From NCBI GenBank assembly GCA_020859875.1, contig JAJBVJ010000149.1, positions 1 to 5,556 on the forward strand: a stretch of 5,556 nt of DNA. Direction: 5' to 3'. Position 1 is the first letter of the stretch. Every line of letters starts with the position of its first letter. This DNA is from Rikenellaceae bacterium. GTDB taxonomy: Bacteria; Bacteroidota; Bacteroidia; Bacteroidales; Rikenellaceae. Positions 1 through 5,556 of the stretch are shown here, one piece after another. A program made the translations under genes and the position numbers. A model generated the notes under the pieces. That model had not been told where the DNA came from, searched no databases, and was given only the letters and a program-made list of their open reading frames with translations.

Positions 1-408
1 TGCATCGGCGAATTTGGCGCGCGAGTGGCGCGAAGACGCGCTCAGATCGGACGTGCCGGTATCGAAGCGAATACCGGCCTAGCAAGTACCCTGGCGGGCC
101 TGCAGGCCGTTGTCGTCCTCTACGGTCTCTACATCGGCATCCGGTATAGCCTGCGCGATCTCTTCCTGGTGTTTCTGCATCCGGCTTCCGATAAGAGCGC
201 CGGCACCCGCTCCTACGCCTGCACCTACGGCAGCCCCGATACCTGCACCTTTGCCTCCGCCAATGATGGCCCCCAGGCCGGCACCAACCGCGGCTCCGCC
301 GCCGGTTCCGTAAAGGGCACCCTTGCCCGTTTTACTCATCGAAGAACATCCGGCCAGGAACATGGCCGCTATGGCCAGTGCCACGATAGCTAATCTTGTT
401 GTTTTCAT
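1..408 (-). CDS. OmpA-family glycine-zipper lipoprotein, partial, interrupted by an in-frame TAG
   Basis: Probably an outer-membrane-anchored lipoprotein whose C-terminal OmpA domain would bind peptidoglycan. Seen: a signal peptide with lipobox LAGC at residues 18-21 (Cys21 is the lipidated residue), no acidic cluster after the Cys of the kind that marks surface export in Bacteroidota, then a Gly/Ala-rich glycine zipper at about residues 28-75 that could form membrane-associated helices. A short charged segment (76-99) leads to NGLQA (100-104), the usual entry to the OmpA domain. The intact frame stops at TAG (79-81) after 109 residues. The same frame continues past the stop as GIRFDTG, then a Leu/Ser stretch and AKFADA up to base 1, which is clearly OmpA domain. 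The gene is therefore either a pseudogene or carries sequence errors at the window edge. The ATG at 406-408 has no strong ribosome binding site, as is normal in this phylum. Family assignment is confident; integrity is not. Confidence 0.8.
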
Positions 409-445
409 AACTTCTATTTATAATTAATATTCGAACATCCGTCGT

Positions 446-453
446 CAGATATA
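446..453 (-). promoter_or_regulatory. Possible -7 box for the OmpA-family lipoprotein
   Basis: Read on the minus strand this is TATATCTG, one mismatch from the Bacteroides -7 consensus TAnnTTTG. It lies 37 nt upstream of the lipoprotein start and would give a leader of about 30 nt. No convincing -33 TTTG is present at the expected distance. It overlaps one arm of a small inverted repeat (452-457 with 473-478). Weak prediction. Confidence 0.25.
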
Positions 454-532
454 CCCCATACAATAAATTATCGGGGTACCGTCTGGATAATCCTCGGTAT
501 CAATTACAAATTCCATGCAGATGTTCTACGGG

Positions 533-562
533 AAATAAAAAACCGCCCCGAAAGGCGGTTTT
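533..562 (-). terminator. Intrinsic terminator downstream of purA
   Basis: A perfect 9-bp stem (539-547 pairing with 554-562) closes a 6-nt loop. On the minus strand the GC-rich core is followed by a run of six Ts, an A and three more Ts. It begins 18 nt after the purA stop codon, which fits factor-independent termination of purA. It also separates purA from the lipoprotein gene on the same strand, so the two are probably transcribed separately. The flanking A and T runs make it potentially bidirectional. Confidence 0.88.
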
Positions 563-580
563 CTATGTTTTATACGGATT

Positions 581-1846
581 TTACCGCATTATCGTCTCTT
601 CCCGGTCGGGGCCAACGGAAATAATCCTGATCGGAACCCCGCACTCGGACTCGATGAATTCCACATACCGGCGGAAACTTTCGGGAAGCCGCTCGTAATT
701 GCGTATTTTAGATATATCCTCGCTCCAGCCCTCCATTTCCATATATACGGGCTCGGTATTTTCGTCGACCTCGTATGGGAATCGGGCAGTGGCCCCGTGC
801 GGTGTATTATAGGCTACTGCAACTTTAACCTTATCGAAGCCGGTCAATACATCCGATTTCATCATGATCAGGGATGTTATCCCATTGAGCATCACCGTAT
901 ATTTGAGGGCTACCAGATCGAGCCAGCCGCAGCGGCGTGGTCGACCCGTAGTGGCGCCGAATTCACGGCCTACCTCCCGCAGCCGCTCGCCGTCCGCGTC
1001 GAAGAGCTCGGTGGGAAAGGGGCCGCTGCCGACCCTGGTGCAATAGGCTTTGAATATGCCGTAAACCTCCCCGAGGCGGCTGGGAGCAATTCCCAGGCCC
1101 GTGCAGGCCCCGGCACTGAGGGTATTGGAAGAGGTAACGAAGGGGTATGTCCCGAAGTCGACGTCCAGCAGGGCCCCCTGAGCACCCTCGGCCAGCACGG
1201 ATATATCGTCGTCGATAAATTTGTTCACCACATGCTCGCTGTCTATAAATTCGAACCGGCGAATTTTCTCGATACCTTCGAACCACTGCTCTTCGTACTG
1301 GGTTATATCGAACCGGTAATCGTACTGGGACAGTATTCCCAGATGCTTCTCCTTTAGCCGGTTGTATCGCTCGATGAATTCCCCGGATATGATGTCTCCC
1401 ACCCTGAGGCCGTTTCGGCCCGTTTTATCCATATAGGCCGGCCCGATGCCCTTGAGCGTCGAGCCGATCTTGGCTTTGCCTTTGGCCGCTTCCGAGGCCG
1501 CATCGAGAATGCGGTGGGTCGGGAGGATAAGGTGGGCTTTCTTCGAAATTTTAAGGCAGTCGGTCAAATTCGCGCCTGCTGCTTCCAGCTCGTCCACTTC
1601 CTGCGATAGAATTACAGGGTCGACGACAACTCCGTTGCCGATAATATTTACTGTTCCTTCGCGGAAAATGCCCGAGGGAATGGTATGGAGAACATAACTT
1701 TCGCCGTTGAAATGGAGGGAGTGGCCTGCATTGGGGCCGCCCTGAAACCGTGCTATGACCTTATATCCGGGGGTAAGTACGTCGACCACCTTTCCTTTTC
1801 CTTCGTCGCCCCATTGAAGGCCGAGCACTACGTCTGTCTTTTTCAT
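581..1846 (-). CDS. purA: Adenylosuccinate synthetase
   Basis: Cytoplasmic enzyme that joins IMP and aspartate using GTP to form adenylosuccinate, the first committed step from IMP to AMP. At 421 residues it has the normal bacterial length and is complete. Motifs seen in order: the GTP-binding and catalytic loop WGDEGKGK at residues 12-19 (Asp14 corresponds to the E. coli catalytic base); QGGPNAGHS at 35-43 with catalytic His42; GIGPAYMDK at 133-141; EGAQGALLDVDFGTYP at 220-235, the IMP-contacting region; TTGRPRRCGWLD at 299-310, the aspartate and IMP loop with its arginines; KSDVL at 330-334, the guanine-recognition segment; and SVGPDREETI at 410-419 near the C-terminus. No key residue is missing. 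The start at 1844-1846 places the first motif at the usual distance from the N-terminus. It has its own candidate promoter upstream and a strong terminator downstream, so it is probably transcribed alone, divergently from the TPR gene. Confidence 0.98.
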   Translation of the reverse strand: MKKTDVVLGLQWGDEGKGKVVDVLTPGYKVIARFQGGPNAGHSLHFNGESYVLHTIPSGIFREGTVNIIGNGVVVDPVILSQEVDELEAAGANLTDCLKISKKAHLILPTHRILDAASEAAKGKAKIGSTLKGIGPAYMDKTGRNGLRVGDIISGEFIERYNRLKEKHLGILSQYDYRFDITQYEEQWFEGIEKIRRFEFIDSEHVVNKFIDDDISVLAEGAQGALLDVDFGTYPFVTSSNTLSAGACTGLGIAPSRLGEVYGIFKAYCTRVGSGPFPTELFDADGERLREVGREFGATTGRPRRCGWLDLVALKYTVMLNGITSLIMMKSDVLTGFDKVKVAVAYNTPHGATARFPYEVDENTEPVYMEMEGWSEDISKIRNYERLPESFRRYVEFIESECGVPIRIISVGPDREETIMR

Positions 1847-1886
1847 GGATGAATCGGATTCCTTTTTTATAAAGGCAAATTGCCGT

Positions 1887-1918
1887 CAAAAATAATACTT
1901 TTTTTGCAATAACCCTAA
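1887..1918 (-). promoter_or_regulatory. Candidate Bacteroides-type promoter for purA
   Basis: On the minus strand the -7 element TATTTTTG (1887-1894) matches TAnnTTTG exactly. Twenty nucleotides further upstream lies TTAG (1915-1918), three of four bases of the -33 element TTTG. Transcription would start around 1880, giving a leader of about 34 nt before the purA ATG. Motif and spacing are right for the primary sigma factor of Bacteroidota, but the region is A/T-rich and chance matches are likely. Confidence 0.45.
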
Positions 1919-1966
1919 GAGTCGGCGGGGGAAGTGGGTTGTAAGCAATAAAAAGAGGCGCGGGGC

Positions 1967-1988
1967 CGTTCCGATTTTGAGCGGAACG
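1967..1988. repeat. Inverted repeat in the purA/TPR divergent intergenic region
   Basis: A perfect 7-bp dyad, CGTTCCG (1967-1973) and CGGAACG (1982-1988), separated by 8 nt. It lies between the candidate promoters of the two divergent genes, about 23 nt upstream of the putative TPR-gene -7 box. It could be a regulator binding site or a small hairpin. There is no T-run after it, so it is not a terminator. Confidence 0.4.
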
Positions 1989-2010
1989 CGGAATTTAGCC
2001 GCAGAGTTAG

Positions 2011-2018
2011 TATATTAG
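2011..2018 (+). promoter_or_regulatory. Possible -7 box for the TPR gene
   Basis: TATATTAG differs from the Bacteroides -7 consensus TAnnTTTG at one position and lies 27 nt before the TPR start codon. The sequence at the expected -33 distance is GC-rich and has no TTTG, so this is a weak call. Confidence 0.3.
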
Positions 2019-2045
2019 CACCCGAAAAAACCCCGAAATTCATTT

Positions 2046-4028
2046 ATGCGCCGGATAGCTGTCCTCATTACAATACTCCTTTTTATGGCTGGGGCCGGGG
2101 CCAGCGGGCAGTTGAATAAGGCCTATTTCAACTATATCGGTGCGGTTTTCCTGAACGACAGCAAATACGAGAGCGCCATCGAAACGCTCAATATTCTTCT
2201 TAGGGTCGACCCCGATGCCTACGAGGCCTATTTCCTGCGCGGAGTGGCCAAATACAACCTCGACGACCTGCTGGGCGCCGAGCAGGATTTTACGATCGCC
2301 ATACAGAAAAATCCGGTATATACGCTTGCATACCGCAACAGGGCGATCACCCGCTCGCGCCTGGGTAATTACGACGACGCACTGAAAGATTTTCAGGAGG
2401 CTATCGACCTCCGTCCGGACGTTTCGGGTGCATATTTCAGCCGCGGGGTGACCTATTTTTTGAGCCAGCAGTTCGAGAGTGCGGTCGAGGATTTTAACCA
2501 GTTTCTCAAATACGAAACCAAGGTAGCGGACGCCTATATCAATCGCGGACTTTCGTATCTTCACATGAAAGATACGGTAAAGGCATATGAAGATTTCGAC
2601 GCTGCGATACGTACCAACCGGGAAGACCCGAGGGGATATTATTTCAGGGGGACCCTACACCTTTCGAGAAAGGATTACGAAGATGCACTTCTCGATTTCG
2701 ACAAATCCATCCAGTGCGACAGTACCTACGTGCCGCCCTATTTCAACAGGGCCATAGTTTATGCCAATACAAACCGTCCGGTACAGGCCATCGGCGATTT
2801 CGACCGCGTGCTGGAACTCGATTCCACCAATTCGCAGACCTATTTCAACCGGGCGATAATTCGCTCTCAGATCGGGGATTACAACCGGGCCCTGGAAGAT
2901 TATAATATGGTGGCCAGGTACAGCCCCGGCAACGTACTTTTATATTACAACCGGGCCCACCTTTACCAGCAGCTCGGAGATCTCGAAAGAGCCGTTGCCG
3001 ATTATAACAGGGCGATCGAACTCTATCCCGACTTCGCAAACGCATATCTGGGAAGAGCCGGGGTGAAATATGCCCTGGGCGATACGAGGGGATCGCGTTC
3101 CGACCATACGGTTGCCGAGCGGAAAATCGCGGAATACCGCTCGAAGCTCAACGACAGCACATTTTCTATCTATGCCGATACCTCGCGAAGGTTCAACCAG
3201 TTGGTGGCTTTCGAATCCCGGATGTCCCGCTCTCAGATAGGTTCGCCGGTGGAGGAGAACGCACAGGTAAAACTTTTGCCGATGTTCCGTTTTACCCTCA
3301 TCTCGCCCGATTCGGTTCCGACCTCACCGCGGGGACGGTACCGCCTGAGGCAACTCGAACTGTTCCGTGAGGAGCTGGACAACCCGTACCTCACCCTTAC
3401 CACGGCCGAGAGCGACCTTCCGGCCGATACCCTTCTCGCCTACGACCGGATGCTCGACGAGAAGATCGCCATGGGACGCAGCGAATGGCACGACCTTTTC
3501 CTTCGGGGTATAACCCAGTCACAGATAAAACAATATACCAGCTCGGTAAATACCTACACGGAAGCCATAGACCGCAATCCGACAAATGCCTTCCTCTATA
3601 TCAACCGCGCCACAACGCGAAGCGAGATGATCGATTTTATCTCCTCGATCGACAATTCTTTCCAGCGCCTTACCATCGATTCCGACCCATCGAGCCGTCT
3701 CCGTAATAACTCTACACGGGTGTATACCTATGACGAGGCCATTGCCGATCTGAACAAGGCTGCCAAACTGCTGCCCGACTTTGCCCACATATATTACAAC
3801 CGCGGAATTCTGCTCGCCAGGTCGTCGCGGATGCCGGAAGCCTTCGAAGATTTTACCCGGGCCATCGAACTCTATCCCGACTTTGCGGAGGCCTACTTTA
3901 ACCGCGGATTGATACAGATCTACATGAAAGATACCAGAAAGGGGTGCCTCGATCTAAGTAAAGCGGGAGAACTCGGTATGAGGGAAGCCTACGAAATATT
4001 AAAGGAGTATACCCTGGCAGACGATTAA
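2046..4028 (+). CDS. Exported TPR-repeat protein with two TPR blocks
   Basis: Likely a periplasmic or envelope scaffold for protein-protein contacts; the partner is not evident. Residues 1 to about 20 form a signal peptide (Arg-Arg, a hydrophobic core, then small residues). There is no lipobox Cys and no further membrane segment. Block 1 (about 24-355) has ten TPR units whose Y-F/Y-N/F-R-A/G signature falls at near-perfect 34-residue spacing, with its aromatic near residues 61, 95, 129, 163, 197, 231, 265, 299 and 333. Residues 356-478 show no TPR pattern. Block 2 (about 480-646) has four units, of which the second carries a 31-residue insertion between its two helices. The protein ends in an acidic tail. 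No catalytic motif is visible. The start at 2046 is chosen because it gives a clean signal peptide. It is followed by a terminator and transcribed away from purA, so it is probably monocistronic. Large TPR proteins of this kind are common in Bacteroidota, mostly without known function. Confidence 0.93.
   Translation: MRRIAVLITILLFMAGAGASGQLNKAYFNYIGAVFLNDSKYESAIETLNILLRVDPDAYEAYFLRGVAKYNLDDLLGAEQDFTIAIQKNPVYTLAYRNRAITRSRLGNYDDALKDFQEAIDLRPDVSGAYFSRGVTYFLSQQFESAVEDFNQFLKYETKVADAYINRGLSYLHMKDTVKAYEDFDAAIRTNREDPRGYYFRGTLHLSRKDYEDALLDFDKSIQCDSTYVPPYFNRAIVYANTNRPVQAIGDFDRVLELDSTNSQTYFNRAIIRSQIGDYNRALEDYNMVARYSPGNVLLYYNRAHLYQQLGDLERAVADYNRAIELYPDFANAYLGRAGVKYALGDTRGSRSDHTVAERKIAEYRSKLNDSTFSIYADTSRRFNQLVAFESRMSRSQIGSPVEENAQVKLLPMFRFTLISPDSVPTSPRGRYRLRQLELFREELDNPYLTLTTAESDLPADTLLAYDRMLDEKIAMGRSEWHDLFLRGITQSQIKQYTSSVNTYTEAIDRNPTNAFLYINRATTRSEMIDFISSIDNSFQRLTIDSDPSSRLRNNSTRVYTYDEAIADLNKAAKLLPDFAHIYYNRGILLARSSRMPEAFEDFTRAIELYPDFAEAYFNRGLIQIYMKDTRKGCLDLSKAGELGMREAYEILKEYTLADD
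2115..3110 (+). repeat. N-terminal TPR block, ten tandem 34-residue units
   Basis: Protein-level tandem repeat with a period of 34 codons (102 bp), recognised by the recurring Y-F-N-R-A/G helix-A signature and the A-x-x-D-F/Y helix-B signature. The last unit (residues 330-355) is degenerate in its second helix and leads into a charged helical stretch. DNA similarity between units is low except for short patches, so the expansion is old. Confidence 0.85.
3483..3983 (+). repeat. C-terminal TPR block, four units, one with an insertion
   Basis: Signature arginines at residues 487, 521, 586 and 620. The gaps are 34, 65 and 34, so the second unit is one repeat length plus 31 extra residues, lying at about 528-558 between its helix A (ending near 527) and helix B (the A-I-A-D-L-N segment from about 563). 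The final units keep the canonical pattern and close with a cysteine-containing capping helix (residues 628-655). Confidence 0.75.
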
Positions 4029-4057
4029 CCGATGGCAAGATATACTATATAACATAG

Positions 4058-4106
4058 GGGAGCGGCCTTCACAGCGTTTTTTCTGTGCAAATGGCCGCCC
4101 GTTTTT
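4058..4106 (+). terminator. Bipartite hairpin terminator between the TPR and MFS genes
   Basis: Outer stem GCGGCC (4062-4067) pairs with GGCCGC (4093-4098) and can be extended by two G-C pairs past a bulged A. Inner stem CACAG (4070-4074) pairs with CTGTG (4083-4087) around an 8-nt loop. Five Ts follow at 4102-4106. The structure ends the TPR transcript 30 to 78 nt after its stop codon. It finishes only 17 nt before the transporter start codon, so it may instead, or also, lie within that gene's leader. Confidence 0.8.
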
Positions 4107-4123
4107 AATACCGAACTTGAATC

Positions 4124-5530
4124 ATGACGGAAACTTTACACAGGAAAATTACCCGTTCGTCCGCTGCCCGCTGGACGGTACTGCTGCTGGTGTCGTTCAC
4201 CATGCTGACGGGCTATATCATTTCGGATGTGATGGCCCCACTAAAACCCATGTTGGAAAGCGGTCTGGGATGGGACTCCACACAATACGGATTTTTTACC
4301 TCCGGATACAGTCTTTTCAATGTCTTCCTGTTCATGCTGATCTTCGCGGGAATGATCCTCGACCGGATGGGCCCCCGCTTTACGGGCCTGCTTGCCGTGG
4401 TAATAATGATCGGGGGAACGTTCCTTAAATATTGGGCGATATCGACCCAGTTCGGGGATCAGGCCATCACTATTCTCGGAAAAACAATGAGCATACAAGT
4501 GTTCTATGCCATGCTCGGATTCGCAATATTCGGGGTGGGCATCGAGATGATCGGGATCACGGCCTCGAAGATTATCGTGAAGTGGTTTACGGGCCGTTCA
4601 CTGGCGCTTGCGATGGGGCTCAATGTGGCGGCGGGGCGCATCGGAACGGCTATCGCACTGCTGGGAGCACTTCCGTTCGCCGAGCGGATGGGCAGCCCTT
4701 CGGCCCCGCTGGTGCTCTGCCTTATCATGCTGCTGATCGGACTATTGAGCTTCCTGATCTATATAATGCTCGATCGGAAGGCCGACAGGGAACTCGCTGC
4801 AGACCCTGCCACGGCCACCCGGACGGATGCCGCCGAGGATGAAAAATTTAAGCTCACCGATATATTTTCGATCGTCAGGCTACGCGGATTCTGGCTTATA
4901 ACACTGCTGTGCGTGCTCTTTTATTCGGCGGTTTTCCCCTTTCTTAAATTCGCTACGGAACTCATGATCCAGAAGTTCGGGGTATCGACCACCTGGGCCG
5001 GGGCCATTCCCGCCCTGCTTCCCTTCGGGAACATACTGCTCACCCCACTGTTCGGCAGCATATATGACAAAAAAGGCAGGGGGGCGACACTGATGATGAT
5101 AGGGGCGCTGCTATTGGTCTTCGTACACCTGATGTTCTCGGTGCCCGCTTTCACCAGTCCGGCTTTGGCTATTTGTCTGATGCTCATACTCGGGGCCGCT
5201 TTCTCTCTCGTCCCTTCAGCCATGTGGCCATCCGTCCCGAAGATTATTCCCTACCATAAACTGGGAACGGCTTATTCCGTGATCTTCTGGGTGCAGAATA
5301 TCGGACTGGGGGGTGTACCCCTGCTAATCGGCTGGGTGCTCGATAAATATTGCGTTGTAGGAACCGTAGTATCTGAAAACGGCAACGATGTGAACGTTTA
5401 TGATTACAACCTTCCGATGATGATATTCGCCCTGTTCGGGATAATGTCCGTGGCGGTGGCATACCTGCTTAAAAAAGAAGACGCCCGTAAAGGTTACGGG
5501 CTCGAAAGACCCAATATTAAAAACAGTTAG
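4124..5530 (+). CDS. MFS transporter, MFSD1-like
   Basis: Inner-membrane secondary transporter of the major facilitator superfamily; substrate unknown. At 468 residues it is full length with twelve predicted helices, at about 17-38, 55-79, 84-104, 124-150, 157-183, 195-216, 254-275, 288-312, 318-338, 344-368, 380-407 and 429-449. A hydrophilic central loop (217-252) joins the two halves. MFS motif A is visible after helix 2 (D80-R81-M-G-P-R85) and, in its degenerate second copy, after helix 8 (D315-K-K-G-R319). The stretch around 366-394, with AMWP, SVP, HKLGTAY and QNIGL, resembles the eukaryotic dipeptide transporter MFSD1 by recollection, not by search. A polar loop of about 20 residues separates helices 11 and 12. 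The start at 4124 leaves a short basic cytoplasmic N-terminus; no Shine-Dalgarno sequence is seen. The next gene starts 2 nt after its stop, suggesting an operon. Drug or sugar transport cannot be excluded. Confidence 0.93.
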   Translation: MTETLHRKITRSSAARWTVLLLVSFTMLTGYIISDVMAPLKPMLESGLGWDSTQYGFFTSGYSLFNVFLFMLIFAGMILDRMGPRFTGLLAVVIMIGGTFLKYWAISTQFGDQAITILGKTMSIQVFYAMLGFAIFGVGIEMIGITASKIIVKWFTGRSLALAMGLNVAAGRIGTAIALLGALPFAERMGSPSAPLVLCLIMLLIGLLSFLIYIMLDRKADRELAADPATATRTDAAEDEKFKLTDIFSIVRLRGFWLITLLCVLFYSAVFPFLKFATELMIQKFGVSTTWAGAIPALLPFGNILLTPLFGSIYDKKGRGATLMMIGALLLVFVHLMFSVPAFTSPALAICLMLILGAAFSLVPSAMWPSVPKIIPYHKLGTAYSVIFWVQNIGLGGVPLLIGWVLDKYCVVGTVVSENGNDVNVYDYNLPMMIFALFGIMSVAVAYLLKKEDARKGYGLERPNIKNS

Positions 5531-5532
5531 AA

Positions 5533-5556
5533 ATGAAAAAAACAGTTATTATCCTC
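5533..5556 (+). CDS. Start of a downstream gene, truncated by the window
   Basis: ATG at 5533-5535 followed by eight readable codons in total, giving MKKTVIIL, a basic then hydrophobic start. It begins 2 nt after the transporter stop codon with no terminator between them, so it is probably the next gene of the same operon. The N-terminus could be a signal peptide or the first beta-strand of a cytoplasmic alpha/beta enzyme. Too little is present to assign a function. Confidence 0.6.

Noticed and set aside
1..96. Diversity-generating (adenine-targeted) mutagenesis as the cause of the clustered OmpA substitutions
   Set aside because: The apparent changes include T-to-G as often as A-to-C on the coding strand and introduce a stop. 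No template repeat or reverse transcriptase is in the window. Edge error or ordinary decay fits better.
190..320. Repetitive GC-rich DNA that might be taken for a minisatellite or CRISPR-like array
   Set aside because: The repetition comes from Gly/Ala codons of the glycine zipper. There is no constant repeat length and there are no spacers.
25..393. Plus-strand open frames opposite the lipoprotein gene, including an Ala/Pro-rich one at 110-313
   Set aside because: These are antisense shadows of a GC-rich glycine-zipper coding region. The minus frame has a clear lipobox, glycine zipper and OmpA domain.
797..1357. Long plus-strand open frame of 186 codons opposite purA
   Set aside because: It lies wholly within purA, which has every expected motif, and its translation shows no recognisable fold or motif.
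2040..2564. Minus-strand open frame of 174 codons over the TPR gene start
   Set aside because: It is antisense to well-formed signal peptide and TPR units, and covers the likely promoter-proximal leader of the sense gene.
5519..5548. An 11-bp direct repeat (AAAAACAGTTA at 5519-5529 and 5538-5548) spanning the transporter/next-gene junction
   Set aside because: It is A-rich and explained by coincidental Lys, Asn, Thr and Val codons. Recombination between the copies would not fuse the two reading frames, so a regulated switch is unlikely.

Overview
The window looks like chromosomal DNA from a member of the Bacteroidota, most likely Bacteroidales; a Rikenellaceae/Alistipes-like genome is a guess from the moderately high GC and the protein sequences. 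Supporting signs are a Bacteroidales-type PurA, a glycine-zipper OmpA-family lipoprotein of a kind common in this phylum, start codons without clear Shine-Dalgarno sequences, and at least one good match to the Bacteroides -7 promoter box (TAnnTTTG). No mobile element, CRISPR array, tRNA or rRNA was seen.

Layout: (1) Positions 1-408, minus strand: an OmpA-family lipoprotein with a lipobox and a glycine-zipper segment. Its OmpA domain runs off the left edge and is interrupted by an in-frame TAG at 79-81. (2) Positions 409-580: a gap with a strong hairpin terminator for purA and dyad symmetries upstream of the lipoprotein. (3) Positions 581-1846, minus strand: complete purA (adenylosuccinate synthetase). 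(4) Positions 1847-2045: a divergent promoter region. (5) Positions 2046-4028, plus strand: an exported 660-residue TPR-repeat protein with two TPR blocks around a non-TPR linker. (6) Positions 4029-4123: a bipartite terminator hairpin ending 17 nt before the next start codon. (7) Positions 4124-5530, plus strand: a 12-helix major facilitator transporter with an MFSD1-like C-terminal signature. (8) From 5533: the first eight codons of a further plus-strand gene, probably cotranscribed with the transporter.

The genes do not form an obvious pathway. purA is housekeeping purine synthesis, the lipoprotein and TPR protein belong to the cell envelope, and the transporter probably forms an operon with the gene that runs off the right edge. 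I see no convincing new multi-gene system. The points most worth checking are the damaged OmpA reading frame at the left edge, the TPR repeat split by a 31-residue insertion, the hairpin placed like a leader element before the transporter, and the transporter's similarity to eukaryotic MFSD1.
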